The notes below the pieces were generated by a model, which had not been told where the DNA came from, searched no databases, and worked only from the letters and a program-made list of their open reading frames with translations. This document shows positions 19,103-28,988 of a DNA stretch of 64,000 bases, piece after piece; position 1 is the first letter of the stretch; each line of letters opens with the position of its first letter. The stretch comes from Nostoc sp. PCC 7524 (GTDB lineage Bacteria; Cyanobacteriota; Cyanobacteriia; Cyanobacteriales; Nostocaceae). The stretch spans positions 4,369,501 through 4,433,500 of the forward strand of contig NC_019684.1 of assembly GCF_000316645.1 (NCBI RefSeq). Direction: 5' to 3'. Made by a program: the position numbers and the translations under genes.

Positions 19103-19963
19103 ATGACTAAAGATGTAAAGATTTATAATCAGTCCAGTTCTGAGGTAGATGCTGATTATCTGGCAGCATCCCAGCAATTGCAGCTAGATAAACAAAATTA
19201 TGGTGCTGATTATATTCATCTTTATGTTGATGATATAGAAGGTGATTGGCTAGAGAATTGGGCTTGGGAAGAAGATTTAGCAGACTATACTGAGGCTTTT
19301 TATCATCATTGTGAGCAGGAAAATTATCAATTTGCTTTTGATACTTTGAAAGTTTGTGATGATATTTTAAATCAGCCAGAAAATTATGAAAAATGTTTAG
19401 AACTCTATAGTTATTTGGTTCAAAAATTAGAATCATTAGAAATTGCAAAACTGGCTGAGATAAATAATCAAGATATTTTGGCACAAGCTAAACAGAGTGT
19501 TTTAAACTTGAAAAATAATAGATCAAGAGAAAATATGTCAGAAGAAATTACTTTTACTATAAACGAGAGAAAAATCACTCGTATAGAATATATACGAAAA
19601 CTTTTAGAAAAAATTCACAATGGAGTGATTAGGAAGACCTGGAAATTTCAAAGTGAATTTATAAGGCAAGATAGTGAACATTATTATAATCTAAAAGCAA
19701 CGGCTTATATTGCTGATTTTTTGGTAAAATTCGGAGTATGCGGCACTTGCGATGCAGTATCTTATTACTTAACTATAAAAAACTCTGCAAATACAGAAGA
19801 AAAAATAGTTCATGAAAGATATGATAATTGTGAATTTTATAGTGGGTGGAGTAATCCAAATTTTAGCTATGAGGAATTTAACTTAATAAAAGAGTATTTA
19901 GAAAAGATTGAGCAAGCAAATTGGCAGTCTAAGTTCTCTGATTTAGACGCTTTACCTGAATAA
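19103..19963 (+). CDS. Hypothetical acidic protein, downstream gene of the pair
   Basis: 286 residues, acidic. The first half is helical and Asp/Glu/Tyr-rich (LDKQNYGADYIHLYVDDIEG, then WAWEEDLADYTEAFYHH). The C-terminal half has CGTCDAVSYYL and ends in LIKEYLEKIEQANWQSKF. A Cys-x2-Cys at about residue 214 could bind a metal, but there is only one such pair. It begins 4 bp after the preceding gene. I do not recognise a family. Confidence 0.7.
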   Translation: MTKDVKIYNQSSSEVDADYLAASQQLQLDKQNYGADYIHLYVDDIEGDWLENWAWEEDLADYTEAFYHHCEQENYQFAFDTLKVCDDILNQPENYEKCLELYSYLVQKLESLEIAKLAEINNQDILAQAKQSVLNLKNNRSRENMSEEITFTINERKITRIEYIRKLLEKIHNGVIRKTWKFQSEFIRQDSEHYYNLKATAYIADFLVKFGVCGTCDAVSYYLTIKNSANTEEKIVHERYDNCEFYSGWSNPNFSYEEFNLIKEYLEKIEQANWQSKFSDLDALPE

Positions 19964-20052
19964 AATATTGTAAATTAGCTATTGCCTCGACTACATCCGA
20001 TAGGCAATTAACAAAATAAGTCTTATTCTGATTAATATTGATTTAAAGTAAT

Positions 20053-20087
20053 AAAAAAGCATCTTCTGAAAAAAAAGATGCTTTTTT
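20053..20087. terminator. Bidirectional terminator between convergent genes
   Basis: A 13-bp stem, AAAAAAGCATCTT with AAGATGCTTTTTT, has T runs on both strands. It lies between the plus-strand gene ending at 19963 and the minus-strand gene ending at 20112. Confidence 0.85.
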
Positions 20088-20111
20088 AATTTTATGAGAA
20101 GCCGTAGTTGG

Positions 20112-20612
20112 TTAGATACCGTGTGTCGTAAAGAAATCTTCCCATGCTAATACTACCTGATCTGCCCAGGTTAGAATGTCATATTGATTTCCTTCTGCTG
20201 TCTCAATTACAGGTATAAACCCTGTCACAGGAATACTACTAGAACAAGTAATGCTTGTCATACTTACCTTTAGTGGAGAATTTCCAGTACCTGTTGCTGT
20301 TGATCTTGGATTATGTTTTTCGTCATCAAAGTTTCGATGTTTACTACCATTACATAGGTCAGCACAGATACTTAGAACCTTATTATTATTCACATACTCT
20401 TCAACATCTCTAGGAGTAAAAGTTTTTGTCCCTTCCTGCTTTAACCAATCTTTTACATGATAGGCGGTTACTGCAAAATTGAATACGGCATCAGCTATTC
20501 TCTCCTGATCTTGGCTGCTAAGAGAGTCACTCAGTTTCTCTTTGTCTCTGCATACCTTACCAAATAGGTCTTGTGCTGATTTATACCAATAATTTAGACC
20601 AGGAACAATCAT
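20112..20612 (-). CDS. Hypothetical protein, HEPN-like helical pattern
   Basis: 166 residues from the ATG at 20612 (a TTG eight codons earlier is possible). The N-terminal half is helical with FNFAVTAYHVKDWLKQ and SICADLCNGSKHRNFD, a pattern resembling HEPN-like proteins with a conserved His-Arg or Lys-His-Arg end. The C-terminal half is beta-rich and contains Ser/Thr runs (SMTSITCSSSIPVTGF). HEPN relation is inference only. It stands alone, with no toxin-antitoxin partner next to it. Confidence 0.6.
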   Translation of the reverse strand: MIVPGLNYWYKSAQDLFGKVCRDKEKLSDSLSSQDQERIADAVFNFAVTAYHVKDWLKQEGTKTFTPRDVEEYVNNNKVLSICADLCNGSKHRNFDDEKHNPRSTATGTGNSPLKVSMTSITCSSSIPVTGFIPVIETAEGNQYDILTWADQVVLAWEDFFTTHGI

Positions 20613-20780
20613 AATTCTTTTAATAATATTACACAAACTATTATAAGCAGTATTTTTACGGTTTACAAGATGGTCGTTGTATGGTTCGACAGATATTCGT
20701 TCTTTTAGACTATTGGCAATTAATTTTGACTGAAACTCTAGGTAGAATACATAAGCTTCATCCTTTTTCCTCTAAATATT

Positions 20781-21869
20781 ATGGGTAGCACTTTTGGTCA
20801 TCTTTTCCGTATTACTACTTTTGGTGAGTCTCACGGCGGAGGCGTGGGGGTTGTGATTGATGGTTGTCCTCCGCGATTGGAAATTTCGGCTGAAGAAATT
20901 CAAGTAGAGTTGGATAGAAGACGACCAGGACAAAGTAAAATTACGACTCCCCGCAAGGAAGCAGACAGTTGTGAGATTTTGTCTGGGGTGTTTGAAGGTA
21001 AAACTTTGGGGACACCAATATCAATTTTGGTGCGAAACAAAGATACTCGTCCCCAAGATTATGACGAGATGGCGCAAAAGTATCGTCCTTCCCATGCGGA
21101 TGCTACCTATGATGCAAAGTATGGGATTCGTAATTGGCAAGGTGGGGGCAGGTCGTCAGCCCGTGAGACAATAGGGAGAGTAGCAGCAGGTGCGATCGCT
21201 AAAAAAATTCTTCGTCAAGTTGTGAATGTTGAAGTTATCGGTTACGTCAAGCGCATCAAGGATTTAGAAGGTGTAGTTGACCCCAATACCGTTACGTTGG
21301 ATGAAGTCGAAAGCAATATTGTACGCTGTCCTGATGGGGATTGCGCGCAAAAAATGATTGAATTAATTGAGCAAACTGGTAGACAAGGTGATTCTATCGG
21401 TGGTGTTGTGGAATGTGTAGCGCGCAATGTCCCCAAAGGTTTGGGTGAGCCTGTATTTGATAAATTAGAGGCTGATATTGCTAAAGCTGTGATGTCTCTC
21501 CCTGCTAGCAAAGGGTTTGAAATTGGTTCAGGTTTTGCAGGGACACTATTAACAGGAATTGAACATAACGACGAATTTTATATAGATGAAAACGGGGAAG
21601 TTCGCACCGTAACTAATCGTTCTGGTGGGATTCAAGGCGGTATTTCTAATGGGGAAAATATCATTTTGCGTGTTGCATTTAAGCCTACAGCTACCATTAG
21701 AAAAGAGCAAAAAACAGTGACGCGTGAGGGTGAAGAAACATTATTAGCGGCGAAGGGAAGACATGATCCCTGTGTTTTACCCCGTGCAGTTCCAATGGTA
21801 GAAGCGATGGTGGCGTTGGTGTTGTGCGATCATTTGTTACGCCAACATGGTCAGTGTAAAGTGCTGTGA
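20781..21869 (+). CDS. aroC: Chorismate synthase
   Basis: 362 residues, normal length. It catalyses the last step of the shikimate pathway, EPSP to chorismate, with reduced FMN. Family signatures: [17 protein letters not shown] at the N-terminus, [42 protein letters not shown], and [18 protein letters not shown]. There is no sign of damage. It stands between unrelated genes. Confidence 0.98.
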   Translation: MGSTFGHLFRITTFGESHGGGVGVVIDGCPPRLEISAEEIQVELDRRRPGQSKITTPRKEADSCEILSGVFEGKTLGTPISILVRNKDTRPQDYDEMAQKYRPSHADATYDAKYGIRNWQGGGRSSARETIGRVAAGAIAKKILRQVVNVEVIGYVKRIKDLEGVVDPNTVTLDEVESNIVRCPDGDCAQKMIELIEQTGRQGDSIGGVVECVARNVPKGLGEPVFDKLEADIAKAVMSLPASKGFEIGSGFAGTLLTGIEHNDEFYIDENGEVRTVTNRSGGIQGGISNGENIILRVAFKPTATIRKEQKTVTREGEETLLAAKGRHDPCVLPRAVPMVEAMVALVLCDHLLRQHGQCKVL

Positions 21870-22080
21870 TTGTGATAGCGATCGCCTAATTTCAAGTATC
21901 AATGATTTTGGCGATCGCTTATTATTAAACTTGCATAATGGAGAGTTAAGAGTATTATCATAATTGCAGCGATCGCCTGTCTCAATACCTCTCTAAAAAC
22001 CTATCGTATTGTTATCTGAAAATGAAGGTACTTTTGAGTATCTTCTTTATTATTTTTATACAATCTATCTCTAATATTAT

Positions 22081-22335
22081 ATGAATTTTATCACAATTTT
22101 AGGATTATCAGCCGCTATATTAACTACCATTGCTTTCTTGCCACAAGTGTTGCAAACATGGCGCACAAAATCAGCAAAAGATGTTTCTTACCTCATGCTG
22201 ATTACATTTATGAGTGGTCTTTTTTTATGGTTACTATATGGAATTTATCTGCAAGCTTGGCCGATTATTTTTGCTAACGGCACAACTTTGGCTCTGAACT
22301 TTGTAATTCTATGGCTTAAAATTAAATATAGATAA
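22081..22335 (+). CDS. SemiSWEET-type sugar transporter
   Basis: 84 residues, three membrane helices, the size of a bacterial SemiSWEET. The first helix has the PQ motif (FLPQVLQTWRTKSAKDVSY), followed by LFLWLLYGIYLQAWPI, a conserved Asn (FANGTTLALN) and a charged tail. The protein dimerises to form a sugar facilitator; the substrate cannot be told from sequence. The gene starts after an AT-rich 200-bp spacer. Confidence 0.9.
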   Translation: MNFITILGLSAAILTTIAFLPQVLQTWRTKSAKDVSYLMLITFMSGLFLWLLYGIYLQAWPIIFANGTTLALNFVILWLKIKYR

Positions 22336-22340
22336 TATTT

Positions 22341-22440
22341 TGAAACGCAGAGGTACGCAAAGTAAAGCGCAGAGAGAAGTATGAGCGGCGGCTTCCGCCG
22401 ATCATAACTTCGGTGGGTACGCAGAGATTTGCACCTCAGT
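22341..22440. repeat. Intergenic repeat with GCAGAG motifs and a hairpin
   Basis: ACGCAGAGGTACGCAAAG and GTACGCAGAG copies flank a GGCGG/CCGCC hairpin. This type of element is dispersed in Nostoc intergenic regions. Confidence 0.45.
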
Positions 22441-22514
22441 AGACTAGGAAACGCTATATCGTTATCAAAACATCTTCTAACCTCAACCCTGTTACCTGAT
22501 TTAATTAAGCACCT

Positions 22515-24152
22515 GTGACATCTTCTTTATTTACTGCTGAACGCCTGTTATTTACTCCTGCTACGCCGGAAACTAACGCCATACCATTGATATTCGCTTT
22601 CCCTAATGAGTATACAGTAGGTATCACTAGCTTGGGCTATCAGGTAGTCTGGGCAACTTTGGCAATGCGTAATGATGTGGAGGTGAGTCGTTTATTTACT
22701 GATATTTCGGAATCACTTCCTAGAAATCCAGAAATTGTCGGATTTTCGATTTCTTGGGAATTAGATTATGTGAATATTTTAAATTTGTTGGAATCTTTAG
22801 AAGTCCCCATTCGCGCCATTAATCGTGATGATTCTCACCCTATTGTTTTCGGTGGTGGCCCAGTTCTCACTGCTAACCCTGAGCCTTTTGCTGATTTTTT
22901 TGATGTAATTTTATTAGGGGATGGGGAAAATTTATTAGGGAATTTTATAGAAGCTTATAAAGAGGTGAGAAATGCTTCTAGACAAACTCAATTGCAAGCA
23001 CTTGCACAAGTACCAGGAATTTATGTGCCGAGTTTGTATGCAGTAGAGTATCAAGAAATAAACGGGGAAATTAGTTCTATTCAACCTATTTCTTCAGAAA
23101 TTCCTGCCGTGGTGCAGAAGCAAACTTATCGGGGAAATACTCTCTCAGCCTCAACTGTGGTGACTGAAAAAGCGACTTGGGAAAATATTTTTATGGTGGA
23201 AGTGGTGCGGAGTTGTCCAGAAATGTGCCGCTTCTGTTTAGCTAGTTATTTAACTTTACCTTTTAGAACGGCGAGTTTAGACGGTTCTTTAATTCCAGCT
23301 ATTGAAAAAGGTTTACAAGTTACAAATCGCTTGGGTTTATTGGGTGCTTCTGTTACACAACATCCAGAATTTGAAAATCTATTAGATTATATTAGTCAGC
23401 CAAAATATGATGATGTGCGGCTGAGTATTGCGTCAGTTAGAACTAACACAGTGACAGAACAGTTAGCGAAAACTTTGACGAAACGAGACACGCGATCGCT
23501 TACCATAGCTGTAGAGAGTGGTTCAGAAAAATTACGCCAAATCATAAATAAAAAGCTACATAACGACGAAATCATCCAAGCAGCCATTAATGCGAAAGCT
23601 GGCGGTTTAACAGGCTTAAAACTCTATGGAATGGTAGGTATTCCAGGGGAAGAACCGGAAGATTTAGACGCAACGGTGGCGATGATGCGGAGTATTAAAA
23701 AAGCCGCACCGGGGCTGCGCCTCACCTTTGGTTGCAGTACCTTTGTACCGAAATCCCATACACCATTTCAATGGTTTGGGGTGAATCGTCAAGCAGAAAA
23801 GCGGTTGCAGTGGTTACAAAAACAACTCAAACCCCAAGGTATAGATTTTCGCCCAGAAAGCTATAATTGGTCGATTATACAAGCTTTGATATCGAGAGGC
23901 GATCGCAGAATTTCCCAACTACTGGAACTTACCCGCAACTTTGGTGACTCCTTGGGAAGCTACAAACGTGCTTTTAAGGAACTCAAAGGTCAAATTCCTG
24001 ATTTAGATTACTACGTCCACAATAATTGGTCACATGAGCAGATATTGCCCTGGAGTCACTTGCAAGGGCCACTGCCACAGTCTACACTACTAAAGCATTT
24101 GGCTGAGGCTACCAGTCATTTTTCAAAGCAACTTCAGCCATTAGATTTATAG
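22515..24152 (+). CDS. B12-binding domain radical SAM protein
   Basis: 545 residues from a GTG. An N-terminal B12-binding-like domain (residues 20-200; GFSISWELDY, VFGGGPVLTANPEPFADFFD) precedes a radical SAM domain with C234-x3-C238-x2-C241 in RSCPEMCRFCLASY, then GSEKLRQIINKKL. It resembles the rSAM protein that is fused to or next to DUF2344 proteins in other bacteria, but no such partner is adjacent. The substrate is unknown. A CPXCG gene begins 12 bp after its stop, so they may be cotranscribed. Confidence 0.9.
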   Translation: MTSSLFTAERLLFTPATPETNAIPLIFAFPNEYTVGITSLGYQVVWATLAMRNDVEVSRLFTDISESLPRNPEIVGFSISWELDYVNILNLLESLEVPIRAINRDDSHPIVFGGGPVLTANPEPFADFFDVILLGDGENLLGNFIEAYKEVRNASRQTQLQALAQVPGIYVPSLYAVEYQEINGEISSIQPISSEIPAVVQKQTYRGNTLSASTVVTEKATWENIFMVEVVRSCPEMCRFCLASYLTLPFRTASLDGSLIPAIEKGLQVTNRLGLLGASVTQHPEFENLLDYISQPKYDDVRLSIASVRTNTVTEQLAKTLTKRDTRSLTIAVESGSEKLRQIINKKLHNDEIIQAAINAKAGGLTGLKLYGMVGIPGEEPEDLDATVAMMRSIKKAAPGLRLTFGCSTFVPKSHTPFQWFGVNRQAEKRLQWLQKQLKPQGIDFRPESYNWSIIQALISRGDRRISQLLELTRNFGDSLGSYKRAFKELKGQIPDLDYYVHNNWSHEQILPWSHLQGPLPQSTLLKHLAEATSHFSKQLQPLDL

Positions 24153-24163
24153 TTAACAAGTGA

Positions 24164-24352
24164 ATGCAAAACACAGCTGAGTTTTATTGCGCCTACTGCG
24201 GTGAACCCAACTTAACCTTTATTGACTTAAGTGCTGGGGGACAACAGTCTTACGTTGAAGATTGCCAAGTTTGCTGTCGTCCCAATATCTTATATATTCG
24301 AGTGGATGAAGACACCCTAGAAATTGAAATTGATACCGAATACGAAGGCTAG
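24164..24352 (+). CDS. CPXCG-motif cysteine-rich protein
   Basis: 62 residues with two Cys pairs, CAYCGEPN and CQVCCRPN, the pattern of the small CPXCG zinc-ribbon family. The C-terminus is acidic. It follows the radical SAM gene closely and precedes the SRPBCC gene by 19 bp, suggesting an operon. Function unknown. Confidence 0.85.
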   Translation: MQNTAEFYCAYCGEPNLTFIDLSAGGQQSYVEDCQVCCRPNILYIRVDEDTLEIEIDTEYEG

Positions 24353-24371
24353 ATTGTAGGTTTTCCTTTCC

Positions 24372-24824
24372 ATGCTACACTTTCAACATTCCTCCGTCAT
24401 TAACGCGCCAGTGGAAGTAGTTTGGCAATTCCACGAAAGACCAGATATTTTACAGCTATTAACTCCACCTTGGCAACCTGTGCGGGTAGTTCGCCGCGAG
24501 GGAGGATTAGCAGTAGGTGCGACTACGGAGTTTAGACTGTTTCTTGGCCCTTTACCTCTAACTTGGTTGGCGCGTCACACTGAATGTGAAAAGTATCATT
24601 GGTTTACTGATATCCAGATATCGGGGCCTTTTGAATCTTGGATACATCGCCATGAATTTGTAGCAGAAGGGAATAAAACCAAGCTGACTGACAATGTTTC
24701 GTACGTTATGCCTGGAGGGGAAACTGTAGAATTTGTTAGCGGTTGGTTAATACAAGTGCAATTAGAAGCAATGTTTCGCTACCGTCATTTTGTGACTAAG
24801 CGCGAGTGTGAGTCAAAATCATAA
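24372..24824 (+). CDS. SRPBCC/START-like domain protein
   Basis: 150 residues, the length of one SRPBCC domain. Typical features are INAPVEVVWQFHERPDILQLLTPPW at the N-terminus and the TKLTDNVSYVMPGG strand. Such folds bind hydrophobic ligands; in cyanobacteria the ligand is unknown. It is the third gene of a likely operon beginning at 22515. Confidence 0.85.
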   Translation: MLHFQHSSVINAPVEVVWQFHERPDILQLLTPPWQPVRVVRREGGLAVGATTEFRLFLGPLPLTWLARHTECEKYHWFTDIQISGPFESWIHRHEFVAEGNKTKLTDNVSYVMPGGETVEFVSGWLIQVQLEAMFRYRHFVTKRECESKS

Positions 24825-24928
24825 AATTCTCGTTTTTTAGACTTGTTTAACGGTTAAAACTTGTGTTCGTCTGTATGCCTACGCTACAGGTTCACAGGCG
24901 GGATAGGTGAGCTTTTAAAGCAGATAAC

Positions 24929-25435
24929 CTATCCTGGAAGTTGCTTTTTCAGTGCCTCTAACCCCGCCCAACGGTTATCAACAGGTTTCTCTGTATTCTC
25001 ACCAGCACTACTAAGAATACCTGGACAATTTAAATCACACAACTGACGCTGAGGCAATTCCAAACACATCTGCTCATATAGCCATTCACTTGGATAAAAA
25101 TAACCATTGGGTGACAAAGTTTCCACCAAATCTTCTATAGCCACTTCCCGTTCTAGCGGCAAGTCTTGCTCTTGATTAGCAGTCTCATCTAACCAGATAA
25201 CTTCTTGAGTATTCACCACCAAACGGTGATTGTAATTTTGTAAGCAGCGATTACAGGTACAAGTAATAATGGCTTCTGCCTGTGCTGACACATCCAGATA
25301 ATTACCATGATGCTGCACGCGGACGTGACCACGAACTGGTGTCAGTGTTTCTAGACCAGGCAGAAATTCTTTAACTTGAACTTCCTCGGTACGCTCCGGG
25401 GCCTTAGTTAGCTGCGGAATAAAAATTGCGTCCAT
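24929..25435 (-). CDS. YceD family protein (DUF177)
   Basis: 168 residues. The family pattern is seen as RGHVRVQHHGNYLDVSAQ, a CTCNRCLQNY Cys cluster, IDLxE-like IEDLVETL, and a C-terminal CDLNCPGI that matches the conserved LC..C.Gl motif. YceD is linked to 23S rRNA accumulation and in many bacteria adjoins rpmF. Here it is the last member of the rpmH-yidC region, 126 bp after jag. Confidence 0.88.
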   Translation of the reverse strand: MDAIFIPQLTKAPERTEEVQVKEFLPGLETLTPVRGHVRVQHHGNYLDVSAQAEAIITCTCNRCLQNYNHRLVVNTQEVIWLDETANQEQDLPLEREVAIEDLVETLSPNGYFYPSEWLYEQMCLELPQRQLCDLNCPGILSSAGENTEKPVDNRWAGLEALKKQLPG

Positions 25436-25561
25436 CGGATTTGTGAGACATGATCATGAAAATTTAGATCAATCATCAGCTATTCTGCTGACAATCCATT
25501 TATAGTTTAGCCCCAACCAAGAACAAATATCCTTTGTTGAGTAAGTAAGTGAGTGAGCTTT

Positions 25562-26083
25562 TCATAGTTCATCAACTATCGCCGGACGAACAACCAAATG
25601 ACGATGAGGTTCCTTCCCGCGACTGAAGGTTTCTAAATCCCCAAGCTTTTGGAAGAAAGTATGTACCAAACGCCGTTCCGCAGAACTTAAAGATTTGATT
25701 TCCACTTCTTGACCTGTGGAACGCACTTGCTCGGCGGCAGTTTCTGCTATGGCTTGAATTTCAGCCTGTCTTTTGACTCGATAACCGTTCAATTCGACTG
25801 TGTAGGAAGCTTGTCCTTCCTGGGGTTGGTTGATGTTGAGCGTCGAATTAGCCAAATACTGAATTGCATCCAACACAGACCCATCAGCACCAATCAAAAT
25901 ATGAATTTGTTCTGAAGTCAAGGTGGTTTCGTCTATTGTCAACCAGTAACTATCTATTTCTGGGGAATCTTCTTCTGGAGCATCGAGAGTTTCTAAACTA
26001 CCTCGAATCTCAGCTGATATCCCAGTGAGTTCCAGCAGTGATTTTAGCCACTGCTGACCTCGCTGCATGGGAATATTGCTCAT
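25562..26083 (-). CDS. jag: Jag/KhpB RNA-binding protein (KH and R3H domains)
   Basis: 173 residues. A KH segment (ILIGADGSVLDAIQYLANS, with the GxxG-type loop) is followed by the R3H-like end IKSLSSAERRLVHTFFQKL and RGKEPHRHLVV. It binds RNA, and in other bacteria acts with KhpA, whose homologue is encoded at 39867 here. It starts 3 bp after the yidC stop, so the two are co-translated. Confidence 0.9.
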   Translation of the reverse strand: MSNIPMQRGQQWLKSLLELTGISAEIRGSLETLDAPEEDSPEIDSYWLTIDETTLTSEQIHILIGADGSVLDAIQYLANSTLNINQPQEGQASYTVELNGYRVKRQAEIQAIAETAAEQVRSTGQEVEIKSLSSAERRLVHTFFQKLGDLETFSRGKEPHRHLVVRPAIVDEL

Positions 26084-26086
26084 CTA

Positions 26087-27229
26087 TTAACCTGTGGTCT
26101 TTTTCTTGGAACTTTTTGGCTCGAAAGGTAATGTTTTTTGTTCTGCCACTACTTGTTTTTCCTGAGTTTCTACAATTTTTTGTAGTTCTTCTGGTAAAGG
26201 TTCACGGGAGAGGATATAAGTTTGCAAGGTTTGAAAAACATTCCCAATCACCATATACATCAACACCCCGGCTGGCAAGGGAAAGAACAAGAACATCCCA
26301 GAAAAGATGACAGGGGTGATTTTGTTGACTGTATCTTGTTGTGGGTTGCCGCCACTGGAGTTCTGCCCGGAAAGAATTTGGCTGACATAAAGGCTGATCC
26401 CAAAAAAGACAATCATGGCGACAATATCCCAGTGGACTGTACCATCTGGGTCTACTGCTCCCACTCTGCCCAAGGCATCAATAAACAGGAATCCTTTATC
26501 TGCTGCCAAGCCAGGGATTGTACCCTGAATTGTGACATCGCCTGGCTGTAAGGCTTCTATATTGCCTTCTGCATCAATTTTGATCCTATCTTCCCCTTTA
26601 GTAATTTTCCATTCAGGGGTGAGCTTAGTTTCTGGATGTTCTGCCAGTAGAACTGGGAAAGGCTTACCTTCCAGGGTTTGATATTCAATCTTGGTTTGTT
26701 CCCCGACTGCCAATTTGCTACCACCAGGGAGAATTGCAGTGACTTTGAGATGTTCCCCATCAGCAATGTAAACATTCTGAGGAGGAGTAGCGAAGGCTTG
26801 GGGTTGAATTCGTTCGATTTGTTCGGCGGGGAAGATTTGGAGGTTAACGGAATAGTTAACTCCAGCAAACGGCGAACCCCGCAAGGTGGCAAACAGTGCC
26901 AACAGCACTGGCATTTGCAGCAGGAGGGGCAAACATCCCGCCAAGGGGTTGCCGAATTCCTTCTGCACGTTCATCATCTCTTCCTGCTGCTTTTGCGGGT
27001 CGTCCTTATAACGTTCTTTAACTTCTGCCATCCGCTTTTGCATCAGAGGTTGCACAATTCGCATCCGCCGCATATTGCGAATTGAACCAGCACTCAGGGG
27101 GTAGAGCGCGAAGCGGATTATCAATGTCAAGGCAACGATCGCCAATCCATAGCTAGGCACAATACCATAGAACAAGTCTATGATTGGCAGCATGACGTTG
27201 TTTGAGAGAAACCCGATACCAAAATCCAT
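26087..27229 (-). CDS. yidC: Membrane protein insertase YidC/Oxa1
   Basis: 380 residues. It inserts proteins into the plasma and thylakoid membranes. Early segments ([19 protein letters not shown], with the conserved Arg), the cytoplasmic coiled coil ([14 protein letters not shown]) and [18 protein letters not shown] match the family; the last helices carry [21 protein letters not shown]. Between the second and third helices lies a long extracytoplasmic insert of about 120 residues ([17 protein letters not shown], then [18 protein letters not shown]), which reads like a bacterial Ig-like (Big2) fold. The lysine-rich tail ends SSKKKTTG. Confidence 0.95.
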   Translation of the reverse strand: MDFGIGFLSNNVMLPIIDLFYGIVPSYGLAIVALTLIIRFALYPLSAGSIRNMRRMRIVQPLMQKRMAEVKERYKDDPQKQQEEMMNVQKEFGNPLAGCLPLLLQMPVLLALFATLRGSPFAGVNYSVNLQIFPAEQIERIQPQAFATPPQNVYIADGEHLKVTAILPGGSKLAVGEQTKIEYQTLEGKPFPVLLAEHPETKLTPEWKITKGEDRIKIDAEGNIEALQPGDVTIQGTIPGLAADKGFLFIDALGRVGAVDPDGTVHWDIVAMIVFFGISLYVSQILSGQNSSGGNPQQDTVNKITPVIFSGMFLFFPLPAGVLMYMVIGNVFQTLQTYILSREPLPEELQKIVETQEKQVVAEQKTLPFEPKSSKKKTTG

Positions 27230-27292
27230 TATTCTGAATTCAACCTGAGTTACTGTAAACTGAACTGAATCTAATTTATCTAAAAAAGGGGG

Positions 27293-27311
27293 AGTAGGGA
27301 GTAGGGAGTGG
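27293..27311. repeat. Heptamer STRR (AGTAGGG)
   Basis: AGTAGGG copies in the PH gene to yidC spacer. Confidence 0.6.
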
Positions 27312-27370
27312 TGTTACTACTTTGTTAACGGGAATATTGCCAATTTTTTTGTATATGAGCAAATGCAATA

Positions 27371-27400
27371 GTCCCTATTCCCTATTCCCTATTCCCTACT
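27371..27400. repeat. Heptamer STRR (CCCTATT) abutting the PH-domain gene
   Basis: Four CCCTATT-type units; on the minus strand they supply the TAG stop codon of the PH-domain gene. Confidence 0.75.
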
Positions 27401-27779
27401 TAGCTGTATATTGCGGATTTCTAGCAGCAACTTTTTCATTGATGTAGTCATAAACTTGGCGGAAATTCGGCACTGCTCGCATTTCCAAACGACTACCATT
27501 TCTGAGAGTAACTACCATATCTCCCCAAATACCTAGACCACGAGGAACTTTGACAATTTTGACAATTTCTGAGTAAATTACGTCAGTGCGATCGCGTCCC
27601 ATCCAACCACCCATTACAGATATTCTGCGATCGGTAATGCGGTAACGCAACCACAAAGCTCTGACTACTGCACCAACTGTCAGTGGTATACCTACAACAG
27701 TGAAGCCAATCAGGATATTTAAAATCAAATCCCCAATGTGGGGGCCGCCTTCATAATAAATTTCTTCACGAATGCCCAT
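27396..27779 (-). CDS. PH domain membrane protein
   Basis: 127 residues. Hydrophobic segments near residues 17-43 (LILNILIGFTVVGIPLTVGAVV) precede the bacterial PH (bPH2-like) signature YRITDRRISVMGGWMGR and a strand ending DYINEKVAARNPQ. It starts 14 bp inside the end of rnpA, so it is translationally coupled to it, and lies in the classical rpmH-rnpA-yidC cluster. Its role there is not established; it may assist membrane protein insertion. Confidence 0.85.
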   Translation of the reverse strand: MGIREEIYYEGGPHIGDLILNILIGFTVVGIPLTVGAVVRALWLRYRITDRRISVMGGWMGRDRTDVIYSEIVKIVKVPRGLGIWGDMVVTLRNGSRLEMRAVPNFRQVYDYINEKVAARNPQYTAK

Positions 27780-28188
27780 TTAATACCTCAGCTTGTGCCA
27801 ACAACTGCTCTAATTCTTGCAGAAATTGTTGGCTTACGCACTTAGATTCTGCTGCTGTTGGTTTGACGATCACTACCAATCTCCATCCTGGAGTGATTTT
27901 TGGTAATAATTTATGCAATGCTGCTGCAATTTGGCGTTTAATGCGGTTACGCACCACTGCCTTTTTGCTGACTTTGGTGCTAATGGAAATAGCAATTTTC
28001 GTGCTAGTGAGATTTTGCAGGTTAATCGCTGGTGGGATTTTAGGGGCAGTGTCCCCAGAAGATGCTTTGGAAGGTGACGGTCTTAAAGCTCTCAATGTGA
28101 AATGGGAGCTATAACGCCGAGTTCCTTCCCGGAAAACTGCCTGAAAATCTTGGCGGGACTTTAATCGATGTGCTTTGGGCAATGCCAC
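27766..28188 (-). CDS. rnpA: Ribonuclease P protein component
   Basis: 140 residues. It joins the RNase P RNA to mature tRNA 5' ends. The signature KAVVRNRIKRQIAAALHKLLP is at residues 75-95, preceded by RLKSRQDFQAVFREG. An insert of about 25 residues (SKASSGDTAPKIPP) before the signature is longer than in E. coli, as in other cyanobacteria. It lies 25 bp downstream of rpmH, the universal order. Confidence 0.95.
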   Translation of the reverse strand: MALPKAHRLKSRQDFQAVFREGTRRYSSHFTLRALRPSPSKASSGDTAPKIPPAINLQNLTSTKIAISISTKVSKKAVVRNRIKRQIAAALHKLLPKITPGWRLVVIVKPTAAESKCVSQQFLQELEQLLAQAEVLNGHS

Positions 28189-28213
28189 AGCTGTTCTTTT
28201 CGCTTAAAATACC

Positions 28214-28348
28214 CTAGACACTCAGACGATGCCGTCCTTTCTTCCTTCTTGCTCTAATAACGTTTCTACCGTCTGGTGTCCGCATTCTGGCACGAAAGCC
28301 AGAGGTTCTTTTTCTCTTGCGGTTAGTTCCACCCAAAGTTCTCTGCAT
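28214..28348 (-). CDS. rpmH: 50S ribosomal protein L34
   Basis: 44 residues, too short for the usual ORF listing. It reads [20 protein letters not shown] and ends KKGRHRLSV, the L34 pattern. An excellent ribosome site AAGGAGA lies 7 nt upstream. It opens the rpmH-rnpA-PH-yidC-jag-yceD cluster. Confidence 0.98.
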   Translation of the reverse strand: MQRTLGGTNRKRKRTSGFRARMRTPDGRNVIRARRKKGRHRLSV

Positions 28349-28475
28349 ACTGTTCTCCTTTTAGGCGATTTTTTATAAAAAGTCACAATCTAAAAATATA
28401 TCATTGTTAGTAGTCAATAGTCCAGAGTCAACACTAGAGCAAGGTAGCAGGTTAGAAGAACTATTGACTATTGAC

Positions 28476-28988
28476 TTAACTAATAGTCAAAATCCAAGAC
28501 CCAATGTAACGCAGTAATGGGACTTCTCCTGGAGAGAGAACTTGGCAGTTGAAATAATACGTGCCACCAAAGGCTGGATTTCTCACATTAGAGAAAACTA
28601 GCTCTACTCCGGTAGCTGCTGGTACTGGTTCTTCGGGGAAAATTTCAATTAAACCGCTTTCTTGATTCCATTTGACTTCAGATAGGGGTACTTTCTTACC
28701 TTTAACTCTGACTTCAATCTGTTGAGGGTCAAAACTGCCTTTGTAGTAGTTAGGATAGGTGACAGCAAATTGGGCAACTGCCAATTTCATCTTGTCAGCA
28801 GGAATACGTAGTGTATATCTATCTATACCCCTAGCCTGCCCACCAAAATCAAACCGGAAGGGCAGTTGGTGTTCCCTTTTAACGCCACTAAATAATACTA
28901 ATCCCTGACCGCCCTGTGCCAATACCATAGCTGGTACCCCAGTGAGTACACAACCAGTTAAAGCTAAAACGGAAAGTAAACGCCGCAT
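28476..28988 (-). CDS. DUF2808 exported protein
   Basis: 170 residues with an N-terminal signal peptide (cleavage likely after VLAQ). The mature part has YPNYYKGSFDPQQIEVRVKG and VELVFSNVRNPAFGGTYYFN, the DUF2808 pattern of cyanobacteria. It is predicted to be periplasmic or surface located. Function unknown. The 3' end lies in AT-rich repeat-like DNA next to rpmH. Confidence 0.85.
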   Translation of the reverse strand: MRRLLSVLALTGCVLTGVPAMVLAQGGQGLVLFSGVKREHQLPFRFDFGGQARGIDRYTLRIPADKMKLAVAQFAVTYPNYYKGSFDPQQIEVRVKGKKVPLSEVKWNQESGLIEIFPEEPVPAATGVELVFSNVRNPAFGGTYYFNCQVLSPGEVPLLRYIGSWILTIS

